Of a stretch of DNA of 64,000 bases, positions 8,870-17,685 are shown piece after piece; position 1 is the first letter of the stretch; each line of letters opens with the position of its first letter. A program made the translations under genes and the position numbers. Below the pieces are notes generated by a model that ran no database searches, had not been told where the DNA came from, and saw only the letters and a program-made list of their open reading frames with translations. The DNA comes from Thermoanaerobaculia bacterium (GTDB taxonomy: Bacteria; Acidobacteriota; Thermoanaerobaculia; Multivoradales; JAGPDF01), in the NCBI GenBank assembly GCA_018057705.1, contig JAGPDF010000010.1, positions 27,838 through 91,837 on the forward strand, written 5' to 3'.

Positions 8870-10250
8870 CCGGCGGCACCCGCAGGCTTTTCCGGCGCAT
8901 CTCGCGACGCTCGCGCTCCTCTTGGTCGGCGCCTTCGGTACCGCCCTCGCCCAGGGCCCGACGCAGGGAGGCGCCTTGCCGGGACCTCTCCCGCTCCTGC
9001 CGGCCGACAACTGGTGGAACGTCGATGTCTCGCAGGCGCCGGTCGACCCAGCGAGCGCCGCTTTCCTCCAGTACGTCGGGGTGAACCGGGGAATGCACCC
9101 GGACTTCGGCGGGGACGCCGCCGAGGAGCCGGAGATCTACGGCATCCCCTACTCCACCGTGCCGGGAAACCAGCCGCTCGTGGCGGTCGATTTCTACTAC
9201 CCCGACGAGAGCGATCCTGGAGCTCCCGGCCGGCCCGCCGGCTATCCGATCCCCGAGCAGGCGAAGACGCAACCGAGGTGGATCGAAGGCGGCTACCCCG
9301 GAGCTGCCGACCCGGGGGGCGACCGGCACCTGCTGCTCGTCGATCGCGACCACCGGCTGCTCTTCGAGCTCTACGACCTGCACTGGGACGGAGAGCGCTG
9401 GACCGGCGGCTCGGGTGCCGTCTGGCCTCTGGACACCAACCGTCGACGCCCGGAAGGCTGGACCAGTGCCGATGCCGCCGGCCTGGCGATCCTCCCGGGA
9501 CTGGTGCGTTACGACGAGGCCAATGAAGACGGTCCGATCCGGCACGCCTTCAGGGTCACCGTGCGGGCCACGAACGGCTACGTCTTCCCGGCTTCGCACG
9601 CAGCGGGAGGGACCGCGGGCGCGCTGCCGATGGGCGCCCGCCTGCGCCTCAAGGCCGCGAAGGACCTTTCCGCCTTCGCGCCGCCGTTGCGCCGGATCTT
9701 CCAGGCGATGAAGACCTACGGGCTCATCGTCGCCGACAACGGTAGCGACCTCTACGTCTCGGGCACCTACGACACCCGCTGGGACAACGACATGCTGAAT
9801 CCGGCCTTCGCCGCCCTGAAGGGCGCCGATTTCGAGGTCGTCCGCCTCGGCTGGCAGCCCGAGGGCGATCCTCCGCCGCCTCCTCCCCCGCCAGACCCCG
9901 AGCCGTGCGTCGAGAGCTCGAGCACCCTCTGTCTCAACCGGGAGCGCTTCGGCGTGCGTGTCGAGTGGACCGATTACACAGGTCACCAGGGCGCCGGCAG
10001 CGCCCATCCACTCACCACCGACTCCGGACTCTTCTGGTTCTTCAGCGAGTCGAACCTGGAGATGCTGGTGAAGGTGATCGACGGGTGCGACTTCAATGGG
10101 CAGTTCTGGATCTACGCCGCCGCGACCACCGACGTCGCCTATACCGTCAGGGTGACGGACTCGGAGACCGGGGAAACCTGGTCGCGCAGCAACCTCCTGG
10201 GGCACGCCTCCCCCGCGTTCACCGACACCTCCGCCTTCGCCTGCCCCTGA
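8853..10250 (+). CDS. Exported protein of unknown function, two modules joined by a proline hinge
   Basis: 465 residues. A signal peptide (about residues 14-35, LATLALLLVGAFGTALAQG) is followed by a domain that begins LPLLPADNWWNVDVSQAPVD. That domain continues with DFGGDAAEEPEIYGIPYSTV, PRWIEGGYPG, GDRHLLLVDRDHRLLFELYD, GWTSADAAGLAILPGLVRYD and MKTYGLIVADNGSDLYVSGT. I recognise this only as a conserved hypothetical family. A PPPPPPPPDPEP hinge leads to a C-terminal module of about 110 residues starting CVESSSTLCLNRERFGVRVEW and ending DTSAFACP, with paired cysteines. The second module looks like the small beta-rich repeats often attached to exported proteins of this group. It overlaps the upstream DUF1501 gene and may complete that operon. 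Confidence 0.75.
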   Translation: MPPFPDRRHPQAFPAHLATLALLLVGAFGTALAQGPTQGGALPGPLPLLPADNWWNVDVSQAPVDPASAAFLQYVGVNRGMHPDFGGDAAEEPEIYGIPYSTVPGNQPLVAVDFYYPDESDPGAPGRPAGYPIPEQAKTQPRWIEGGYPGAADPGGDRHLLLVDRDHRLLFELYDLHWDGERWTGGSGAVWPLDTNRRRPEGWTSADAAGLAILPGLVRYDEANEDGPIRHAFRVTVRATNGYVFPASHAAGGTAGALPMGARLRLKAAKDLSAFAPPLRRIFQAMKTYGLIVADNGSDLYVSGTYDTRWDNDMLNPAFAALKGADFEVVRLGWQPEGDPPPPPPPPDPEPCVESSSTLCLNRERFGVRVEWTDYTGHQGAGSAHPLTTDSGLFWFFSESNLEMLVKVIDGCDFNGQFWIYAAATTDVAYTVRVTDSETGETWSRSNLLGHASPAFTDTSAFACP

Positions 10251-10330
10251 GGGCATCGGCGTCGGGCCCAGCGCCGGTCGCAGGTCGAATATGATCCGCG
10301 ATCCACGCAGTGCCATTCCGGAGGCCGTTG

Positions 10331-12229
10331 ATGAGCAAACCCAGTCTGCGCGAGCGTCTCGCGTACGCGTTCGACAACTCGCTGGCGCGCGGACCGATCG
10401 TGATCATCGCCTACCTGGCGCTGCTCTCGATCGCCCTGATCGTCGTGCTCGCCACGCTGGTCTGGGTGACCGGAGTCGCGCCCGAAGCCGAGAGCGGGGA
10501 CAAGCCCGGCTTCGTCGGTATCGCCTGGATGGCGCTCATGCGTACGCTCGACTCCGGCACCATGGGGGGGGACACCGGCAGCTGGTCGTTCCTGCTCGCC
10601 ATGCTGGCGGTGACCTTCGGCGGCATCTTCGTCATCAGCACGTTCATCGGCACGCTGACGACCGCGATCGAGGCCAAGATGGACGCACTGCGCAAAGGCC
10701 GTTCGCGGGTGCTCGAGAGCGGGCATACGGTCGTCCTGGGCTGGTCGCCGCGCGTCTTCTCCATCATCTCCGAGCTGGTGACGGCGAACGAAAACCAGAA
10801 GCGCGCGGCGGTGGTGATTCTGGGCGACCGCGACAAGGTCGAAATGGAGGATGAGATCCGCGAGCGGATCGGCGACACCCGGACCACGCGGGTGATCTGC
10901 CGCTCCGGCAATCCGGCGGACATGGACGATCTCGCCATCGTCAACCTTCCGGAATCGCGCAGCATCATTCTGCTGCCGCCGGTCGGACCGGAGGCCGACA
11001 CGCAGACCATCAAGGCGCTGCTCGCGATCACCAACAGCCCGAACCGGCGGCCGGAGCCGTACCACGTGGTGACCGAGATCCGCGATCCGAAGAATCTCGC
11101 CGTGGCCACCATGGCGGCGCACGGCGAGGCCGAGCTGGTGCTGGTTCCCGACCTTCTCGCCCGGGTCACCGTGCAGACCTCCCGCCAGGCGGGCCTTTCG
11201 GTGGTCTACCAGGAGCTGCTGGATTTCGGCGGCGACGAGATCTACTTCAAGGCCGAGCCGACGCTCGCCGGGAAGCGCTTCGGGGAGATTCTCGGGCTCT
11301 ACGAGGACTCCTCGATCCTCGGCCTCTGCCGGGCGGGCGGCACGATCCAGTTGAACCCGCCGATGGACGCCGAGGTCGGCGCCGGCGACCAGGTGATCGC
11401 GATCTCCGAAGACGACGACACCGTCCGGCTGTCGCGCTCGGGACCTGCCGCGATCGATGAAGCGGCGATCGTCTTCGGCGAACCGCGCCCCCCGCAGGCC
11501 GAGAAGACGCTGATCCTGGGCTGGAACCCGATGGCGCCGCTCCTCCTGCGCGAGCTCGAGCACTACGTCGCGGCCGGTTCGGAGGCGCGCGTCGTCGGGA
11601 GCTTCCCCGAGAGCATCGAGGCCGCCCGCGTCGCCTGCCCGCCGGCCGAGAGGCTCCGCATCACCCTGCTCGAGGGCGACCCGACCGATCGCGCGACGCT
11701 CGACCGGCTGGATATCCCGGCCTACGACCACGTCGTCCTCATCTCCGAGGACCCCGACGACGACGAGCGCACCGATGCCCGGACCCTGGTGACCCTGCTG
11801 CACCTTCGCGACATCCGCGAGCGCAGCGGCAGCCGCTTCTCGATCGTCTCGGAGATGCAGGACGTCCGCAACCGGGCGCTCGCCGAGATCACCCGGGCCG
11901 ACGACTTCATCATCGGCGACCAGTTGGTCAGCCTGCTGCTCACCCAGATTTCGGAGAACAAGGCGCTCAACGCGGTGTTCACCGACCTCTTCGACCCGGA
12001 GGGCGCCGAGCTCTACCTCAAGCCGGCCGAAGACTATGTCCGGCTCGATCGCGAGGTCAGCTTCGCTACCGTGGTCGAAGCGGCCCGGAGGCGGGGCGAG
12101 ATCGCGATCGGCTTCCGGCAGCCGCCGGCGCCGGGCACCGGGGGTCACGGCGTCGCGACCAACCCGGCGAAGTCGCATCGCGTTCGCTTCACCGCACGCG
12201 ATTCGGTTATCGTCCTGGCAGAAAATTAA
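10331..12229 (+). CDS. CASTOR/POLLUX-type ion channel with two RCK-like NAD-binding domains
   Basis: 632 residues. Residues about 20-45 and 80-105 are membrane segments (VIIAYLALLSIALIVVLATL; FLLAMLAVTFGGIFVISTFIG) flanking a pore-loop region with LMRTLDSGTMGGDTG. Two soluble Rossmann-like regions follow: HTVVLGWSPRVFSIISEL (about 115-130) and KTLILGWNPMAPLLLRELEH (about 395-415). This is the layout of the CASTOR/POLLUX/SYM8 family, which includes plant nuclear envelope cation channels and bacterial homologues of unknown physiology. The ATG at 10331 has CGGAGG about 6 bases upstream. A DUF937 gene follows after only 9 bases, so the two are likely co-transcribed. Confidence 0.85.
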   Translation: MSKPSLRERLAYAFDNSLARGPIVIIAYLALLSIALIVVLATLVWVTGVAPEAESGDKPGFVGIAWMALMRTLDSGTMGGDTGSWSFLLAMLAVTFGGIFVISTFIGTLTTAIEAKMDALRKGRSRVLESGHTVVLGWSPRVFSIISELVTANENQKRAAVVILGDRDKVEMEDEIRERIGDTRTTRVICRSGNPADMDDLAIVNLPESRSIILLPPVGPEADTQTIKALLAITNSPNRRPEPYHVVTEIRDPKNLAVATMAAHGEAELVLVPDLLARVTVQTSRQAGLSVVYQELLDFGGDEIYFKAEPTLAGKRFGEILGLYEDSSILGLCRAGGTIQLNPPMDAEVGAGDQVIAISEDDDTVRLSRSGPAAIDEAAIVFGEPRPPQAEKTLILGWNPMAPLLLRELEHYVAAGSEARVVGSFPESIEAARVACPPAERLRITLLEGDPTDRATLDRLDIPAYDHVVLISEDPDDDERTDARTLVTLLHLRDIRERSGSRFSIVSEMQDVRNRALAEITRADDFIIGDQLVSLLLTQISENKALNAVFTDLFDPEGAELYLKPAEDYVRLDREVSFATVVEAARRRGEIAIGFRQPPAPGTGGHGVATNPAKSHRVRFTARDSVIVLAEN

Positions 12230-12238
12230 GGAGACCCC

Positions 12239-12997
12239 ATGTCGTCACTCTTCGACCAGCTCTCGCAGCACGTCAACGCCGACACCGTCTCGAAGATCGC
12301 CACCCAGATCGGCGCCACGCCGAGCCAGACGCAGGCGGCGGTCTCGGCTGCGATGCCGATGCTGCTCGGCGCCCTGGCCCGGAACAGCGCTACGCCGCAA
12401 GGAGCGGACGGCATCCTCGGCGCGCTCGGGCGCGACCACGACGGCAGCCTCCTCGACAATCTCGGCGGCCTGCTCGGCGGCCTCGACGGTCGCAGCGGCT
12501 CCGGCGGCGGACTCGGGGACATCGGCGGCATTCTGAGCGGGATGCTCGGCGGCGGCGCCCCGCCCGCCGGTCAGGCCGGATCGGGCGGCGGAGGTGGCGG
12601 GATGATGGACATGGGCGGAGCGATCCTTGGCCACGTCTTCGGCGGCAAGCAGGGCAACGTCGCGAGCACGCTCGGCAAGTCGACGGGACTCGAGTCCGGC
12701 CAGATCCTGCAGCTCCTCGCCATGCTCGCGCCGATCGTCATGGCGGTCCTCGGCAAGCAGAACAAGCAGAGCGGCGGCCTCGACCAGGGCGGCCTCGCCG
12801 ACATCCTCGGCGGCGCCTTTGAGCAGTCTGCCGCCAAAGCCCCTCCGAGCGTCACCCAGGGCGCGGGCGCAGGCGGCATCGGCGACCTCCTCTCCTCTGT
12901 CCTCGACGCGAACAAGGACGGGAGCGTCATGGACGACCTCATGAAGCAGGGCGGCGGCATCCTCGGCTCGCTCCTCGGGGGGCCGAAGAAGGGCTGA
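12239..12997 (+). CDS. DUF937 domain protein, glycine-rich
   Basis: 252 residues. The N-terminal domain SSLFDQLSQHVNADTVSKIA and IGATPSQTQAAVSAAMPMLL belongs to DUF937, a family of helical repeats of unknown role. Glycine-rich linkers (GGLLGGLDGRSGSGGGLGD) separate it from a second DUF937-like repeat, VASTLGKSTGLESGQILQLL and MLAPIVMAVLGKQ. There is no signal peptide. TAAGGAG overlaps the stop codon of the channel gene and gives optimal spacing to the ATG at 12239, indicating coupling. Confidence 0.85.
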   Translation: MSSLFDQLSQHVNADTVSKIATQIGATPSQTQAAVSAAMPMLLGALARNSATPQGADGILGALGRDHDGSLLDNLGGLLGGLDGRSGSGGGLGDIGGILSGMLGGGAPPAGQAGSGGGGGGMMDMGGAILGHVFGGKQGNVASTLGKSTGLESGQILQLLAMLAPIVMAVLGKQNKQSGGLDQGGLADILGGAFEQSAAKAPPSVTQGAGAGGIGDLLSSVLDANKDGSVMDDLMKQGGGILGSLLGGPKKG

Positions 12998-13006
12998 ACG
13001 CTCCTG

Positions 13007-13028
13007 CCCTGGTGGAAACCAACCAGGG
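13007..13028 (+). promoter_or_regulatory. Hairpin overlapping a ribosome binding site
   Basis: CCCTGGT, an 8-base loop, then ACCAGGG form a perfect 7-bp stem. Its 3' arm overlaps the AGGGGA (13025-13030) that serves the GTG start at 13040. It may sequester the ribosome binding site or act as a weak terminator for the DUF937 gene. There is no T-run. Confidence 0.4.
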
Positions 13029-13039
13029 GATTTCCCGTA

Positions 13040-14572
13040 GTGCGGGGGATGAACCCCCTGCTTCTTGCTCTCGCCCTGCTAGCTGGGCCGGCTGCGGCGG
13101 CCCGGCCGCAGCCACTGCAGCCATCGCAGCCACCTGCACCACCGGCGCTCCCGGTCCTGCTCTCCGGCATCGACACGCTCACGATCCAGGATGGCGAGGA
13201 GCTCTCGGTCGGCTCCTGGCGACTGGCGCCGGAGGCCGACCCCGACATCTACGAAGCCAGACTGCTGCACGGCAGGCCGCACGCGGTGGTCTTTCGCTCC
13301 GATCAGGGCGAGATCCGCTTCGACGTCGAGGTGGGCAAGGAGTACGACTTCGTGGTCCGCTGGAAGGGGCAGGACTGTCGCACCCGGATCGTCGGCACCC
13401 GGTTCATCCCGCCGGCAGTCTTCGACGAGGCCTACCGCGCGGCCCACCGCGGCAGGGTGGAAGTGGAGATTCCCGAGGTCTATGAGCTGGTCAATGTCGC
13501 GATCGCTCTCTCGCCCACCGGCATCGCGAACAAGAACCTCGTCTTTCAGAACTCCGAGTACTACGCCCGGCTGCGCGCTCGATTCGACCCTTACCGCGAC
13601 CAACCGGTGATCGCCGCGCTCGACGCCGAGCTGGCGCGCGACGAGGGCCGGTACTTCACGCTCAAGATGAACGCCTACAGCTTCGAGTTCGACGGCGCCG
13701 GGAAGATCGTCCAGAGCCCGGTCTACGACCGCACCGGATTTGCCGGCGCGCGCGCGAACGACCTGCGTCCCTTCCTGCCGGGGCTGCAGCAGTTCGCCGA
13801 CGCCAGCGGATTCCGGAGCTTCTTCCGCGAAAACCGCGCGCTCTACGAGGAGCAGGTCGCCTTCTTCCGTGAGCAGGCCGACCTTCCGGCCATGCTCTCC
13901 TGGCTCAACCGGAACTTCCCCGCCGGCGGCGGCTACGACGGCTACAAGGTCGTCTTCTCGCCGCTCGTGGCCTACAACCAGTCGGCCACCTGGCTCGAAA
14001 CACCGGACTACCGGGAGCTCCAGGCGCACGTCAACTTCCCGTATCCGCAGGACCTGACGCGCAGCGGCGCGGAGAACCTGTCGCCCGCTGCGGCGCTCCT
14101 CTTCCGCGGCTGCATCGTCTTCACCGAGCTCAACCACGGGTTCATCAATCCGGAGGCGGACCGCCACGCCGCCCGCGCTGCGGCGGCAGTCTCCGACCGC
14201 GACTTCTGGGTCGACGCCGCCAAGGGAAAGAGCTACTACCCCGGCCTCGCCACCTTCAACGAGTACATGAACTGGGCGCTGGTGAGCCTGCGTTTGGTCG
14301 ACCTCGCCCCGCCCGGGGAGCTCGCCGGGTTGATCGAGCGCATCGACCGGATGATGGTCGAGAGCCGCGGCTTCCGCCGCTTCCGCGAGTTCGACACCTT
14401 TCTCGTCGCCCTCTACCGCGCCCGCAAGCCCAACGAGACCGTGGCCGACCTCTACCCGCAGATTCTCGACTGGTTCGAGCGCCAGCCGAGCGCCTCTCCT
14501 GGCGCTCCAGGAGAGCCGGCGCCCGCTACCACTTCCAGCTCGCCGCCGTCCCCGTCTCGAAGCCGTCGCTGA
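13040..14572 (+). CDS. Secreted DUF4932-like protein
   Basis: 510 residues. The signal peptide MNPLLLALALLAGPAAAARP is followed by a proline-rich linker and a short beta domain (residues about 45-115). The large domain contains VEIPEVYELVNVAIALSPTG, NSEYYARLRARFDPYRDQPV and ELNHGFINPEAD. The last motif resembles the E-x-x-H region of DUF4932 proteins, which have been suggested to be metallopeptidase-like; I see no complete HExxH. The GTG at 13040 was chosen for the AGGGGA 9 bases upstream; an ATG at 13049 is the alternative. The last 25 residues (SASPGAPGEP onwards) are low complexity and are read antisense through a relic of another gene tail (14526-14588). The true C-terminus may therefore be recent. 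Confidence 0.65.
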   Translation: MRGMNPLLLALALLAGPAAAARPQPLQPSQPPAPPALPVLLSGIDTLTIQDGEELSVGSWRLAPEADPDIYEARLLHGRPHAVVFRSDQGEIRFDVEVGKEYDFVVRWKGQDCRTRIVGTRFIPPAVFDEAYRAAHRGRVEVEIPEVYELVNVAIALSPTGIANKNLVFQNSEYYARLRARFDPYRDQPVIAALDAELARDEGRYFTLKMNAYSFEFDGAGKIVQSPVYDRTGFAGARANDLRPFLPGLQQFADASGFRSFFRENRALYEEQVAFFREQADLPAMLSWLNRNFPAGGGYDGYKVVFSPLVAYNQSATWLETPDYRELQAHVNFPYPQDLTRSGAENLSPAAALLFRGCIVFTELNHGFINPEADRHAARAAAAVSDRDFWVDAAKGKSYYPGLATFNEYMNWALVSLRLVDLAPPGELAGLIERIDRMMVESRGFRRFREFDTFLVALYRARKPNETVADLYPQILDWFERQPSASPGAPGEPAPATTSSSPPSPSRSRR

Positions 14573-14588
14573 AGACTGCCGGGTTGGG
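14526..14588 (-). pseudogene. Orphan DGFExG tail relic
   Basis: On the minus strand this stretch reads RPNPAVFSDGFETGTAASWKW followed by TAG. It is the same tail that ends the secreted proteins of the window, and the codons closely match the tail of the CSLREA protein at 17686. No secreted-protein body lies upstream in this frame: the frame runs antisense into the start of the ELWxxDGT gene. It is best read as the last remnant of a lost gene, or a tail that has been copied or moved. Confidence 0.6.
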
Positions 14589-14721
14589 TCTTCCTTCTCT
14601 CGTCGACCCTTCGTCTGGGGTCTGACCGCGTTCGCCGGAACCGAGGTCGGTGCCGGCGCCCTCGATTGGGATTCGAGCGCAGGGGGGCTCGAACTGGCAT
14701 ACTGATGGAGTGATTGGGTTG

Positions 14722-17664
14722 ATGCCGGAGTCCGGTGAGCGCCTCGCCGGTGGGCGGCGTCGACTCCGACCCAGGACGTTCCGCTGCTGGTCGCTGGCGC
14801 TCGCCTGCGGGCTCGTCCTGTTGAATCCGGGAGCAGCAGGAGCGCAGGCGCCAAAGCTGCTCTTCAATTCGCCTCCCGATGCGATTCCCGGTGCCCCCTG
14901 GCGAACGTTCCAACTGACCCGGACAGGAACGCGGCTGGCCTTCGCCGACGAGCTCCGAGACGGCCTTTACTCCTACGAGCCGGAAACCGGACAGACCCAC
15001 CTCCTGGTCGACCTCTCCGAAGGGCAGTCGTTCCAGAGCTTCAACCTGCTCGGAGGAGGGGACGAGGACATCTTTGCCAGCTTCGGCTCCCTCGAATCGC
15101 GGCCACTGGCTGGAACCGATGCCACGCCGGCAGGAACACGGATGGTGCTCGAGTCCGACCTGCCGGGCGTTTCGCTCGGCCACGGTGTGGGCCCTGACGA
15201 GAAGACCCCAATACGGAACGACCACATCTTCCTCCTGGCGTTCCATCCCGGCGGTTCGAGGGCCATCTGGGCGACGGATGCGACCGCCGCCGGAACCTTT
15301 CAGGTTTCGATTCCGACCGCCGCTTCCACATCCTCCTTCTGCGACCCGACTGTGCTCGGAGACGAGGCCCTTTTCCCGGTCGCCGCAGGCGCCGGCGCGA
15401 CGGAGCTCTGGCTCAGCGACGGAACGCCTTCCGGCACCTCCTTGTCTGGGGTCGTTCCGTATGCGTTCCACTGTACCGATTCCGCCTTCACATTGCAGTC
15501 CAGGGCGGTCTATACCTGCTCTACCAGCCCTGGCGTGCGAGCGCTCTGCCTCACCGACGGCACCGCCTCGGGCACGGAGGTGGTCGCGGTGGCGGCTTAT
15601 CCCAGCTTCTCGGGGGACCTTGAGCGGGTCTACTTCCGGGGCTGGAACGGTCGAGCCTGGAATCTCTGGCGCTCCGACGGCTCCGCGCGGGGCACCTATG
15701 AGCTCCAGGCCGCGACAAAGCTGGACCCGCCACTCGACCTCACCAACAACTCCGCGAGCGTACCCCGCGGGCTCGTCTTCAACCTTTTTCTTTCGAACGC
15801 CCCTTCCGAGCTCTGGTTCGCTGGCTCCGACGGGACAGTTGCAGAGCGACTGGCGGTGACGTGCGACAGCAGCGCCGGATGCACCGGCCTGCCCACCCGG
15901 AGAATCTGGCGGGTCGGCGACGTCGCTCTCTTCTTCGCCTTCGACAGCCAGAGGGGTGCCTGGCTCTGGGCTACCGACGGGACGGCGCCGGGCACCGTGC
16001 CCGTTCTGGAAGTGAACGGCATTACGGTCACGAGCCACTACCCCCAGTTCGAAGCCTTCGAGGACGGTCGATGGTACTTCCTGGGATCCTCCGCCGAACT
16101 CGGCGAAGAGCTCTATGTATCGGATGGAACGGCCGGAGGGAGTCGACGCCTGACGGAGTTCGCCAATGCGGGTGCCATCACGGGCGGCGGCTTCGGCAAC
16201 CTGGAGCTAGCGATTCTCGGCGATCGGGCCTGGTTCGCCGCCGCTGAGACCGACGCTGGCCATCAGCTCTATTCGGTCTCTCCGCACTCCGCTGGAGCCG
16301 TCCAGGAGACCCATTGGTCCCATGCCTGGAGTGGAGTGCTCGGCAGCGTGGGCGGTCGTCCCGCCCTCTTCGGCTTCGAGCGACTCTGCTATGCCGGCAC
16401 TCAGGCAGGACTCTGGGCGTCGGACGGCACCCCCGCGAACACTTTCCGGATACTTCTTCCGTCCAGTTCGGACTGCGCCGGGTTTCCGATTCCGACCACA
16501 GGGGCTCCCTATTCCTGGGGCAGTGGACTGGCAGTTCCCTGGCGCGGCCAGTCCGGGCTCCACCAGCTCTTCTGGCTCGGCTCCATCGCGCAGGATGTGC
16601 AAGAGGTCACTCAGTTCGATGACCGGGATGTCGGCAACGGGATGCAGGTCGGATCGGCGGCGGTGTATCAGGCGCAGAGGCCGGATTCGTCCTGGGAGCT
16701 CTGGGCCTCCGACACACCGCTCACCGCCCCTCGATTCATCGGTGCGTTGCCAGCGGAGACGTGGTTCACGTCGCGCTTCCAGCCCCTGCGGGAACTTGGG
16801 CTCTTCGCCGCCGCGGCAGAGGACAACGAGTGCGACGTCTTTCGCACCGACGCCACCGCCGCCGGGACCTATTCGCTCGGGTTCGGTACAGGTGCCTTCG
16901 TCTGTCCGAACATCTCCTCGTTCCATGTCACTCGGGTCGGGAACCGTGGCTTCTTCCTGATGCGAGAGCTGAGTACCGGAGGCGCGATCTGGGAAACTGG
17001 CGGAGACCTGGAGGACACCGCTCCGTTCACACCGCCCACTCTCGATGTGCTCAGTCTCCTGGAGCCGTCGCTCATGCAGGGCCAGATCGTGTTCGCCGCC
17101 GGCGAGCACGGACGACCCCGCGGCCTCTACTCCCAGCTTCTCGACACGGAATCGGCCAGACGCCTGACCGACCTGGCTCCGCTTCCGCCGCCCGAGGCGA
17201 CAGGACTCGGGACCTACGCCGCTGCAACCTCCAGCCACGTCTTCATGACCGGCTACGACTCCGATCATGGTCAGGAGCTCTGGGTATCCGATGGTAACGG
17301 TGCTTCCTTCACGTTGCTGCGCGACATCGCACCCGGAAGCCGGTCCTCTCTTCCGCAGTACCTCACCGTCGTCGACGACCTCCTGCTTTTCTCGGCGAAC
17401 GACGACTCGCATGGGCGGGAGCTCTGGATCTCCGACGGCACCGAGGCCGGAACGCGAATGATCTGGGAACCGGCGCAGGGAGGCTTCTCATCAGCTCCTT
17501 CCAACCTCTCGGTGATCGGACAGGACCTGCTCTTCACTGCCTATCATCCCCGGATCGGTCGCGAGCAGTGGATCCTCCATCTCGGCACGGGGACCGACGG
17601 ACTGATCTTCGATGACGACTTCGAATCCGGCACTACCGCGCAGTGGGAAGAACCACCCTATTAG
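14722..17664 (+). CDS. ELWxxDGT repeat secreted protein with DGFExG-type tail
   Basis: 980 residues. The signal peptide is about residues 18-40 (CWSLALACGLVLLNPGAAGA). The body carries many copies of the ELWxxDGT motif: ELWLSDGTPSGT, LWATDGTAPGT, ELYVSDGTAGG, LWASDGTPANT, ELWVSDGNG and ELWISDGTEAGT. This motif defines a known repeat family of predicted surface beta-propeller proteins. The C-terminus is LIFDDDFESGTTAQWEEPPY. The ATG at 14722 places the signal peptide near the N-terminus; in-frame GTG codons at 14710 and 14650 are alternatives. It converges on the CSLREA gene with 21 bases between stops. Confidence 0.88.
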   Translation: MPESGERLAGGRRRLRPRTFRCWSLALACGLVLLNPGAAGAQAPKLLFNSPPDAIPGAPWRTFQLTRTGTRLAFADELRDGLYSYEPETGQTHLLVDLSEGQSFQSFNLLGGGDEDIFASFGSLESRPLAGTDATPAGTRMVLESDLPGVSLGHGVGPDEKTPIRNDHIFLLAFHPGGSRAIWATDATAAGTFQVSIPTAASTSSFCDPTVLGDEALFPVAAGAGATELWLSDGTPSGTSLSGVVPYAFHCTDSAFTLQSRAVYTCSTSPGVRALCLTDGTASGTEVVAVAAYPSFSGDLERVYFRGWNGRAWNLWRSDGSARGTYELQAATKLDPPLDLTNNSASVPRGLVFNLFLSNAPSELWFAGSDGTVAERLAVTCDSSAGCTGLPTRRIWRVGDVALFFAFDSQRGAWLWATDGTAPGTVPVLEVNGITVTSHYPQFEAFEDGRWYFLGSSAELGEELYVSDGTAGGSRRLTEFANAGAITGGGFGNLELAILGDRAWFAAAETDAGHQLYSVSPHSAGAVQETHWSHAWSGVLGSVGGRPALFGFERLCYAGTQAGLWASDGTPANTFRILLPSSSDCAGFPIPTTGAPYSWGSGLAVPWRGQSGLHQLFWLGSIAQDVQEVTQFDDRDVGNGMQVGSAAVYQAQRPDSSWELWASDTPLTAPRFIGALPAETWFTSRFQPLRELGLFAAAAEDNECDVFRTDATAAGTYSLGFGTGAFVCPNISSFHVTRVGNRGFFLMRELSTGGAIWETGGDLEDTAPFTPPTLDVLSLLEPSLMQGQIVFAAGEHGRPRGLYSQLLDTESARRLTDLAPLPPPEATGLGTYAAATSSHVFMTGYDSDHGQELWVSDGNGASFTLLRDIAPGSRSSLPQYLTVVDDLLLFSANDDSHGRELWISDGTEAGTRMIWEPAQGGFSSAPSNLSVIGQDLLFTAYHPRIGREQWILHLGTGTDGLIFDDDFESGTTAQWEEPPY

Positions 17665-17685
17665 CAGGCGCAGCGCTTCCCGGCT

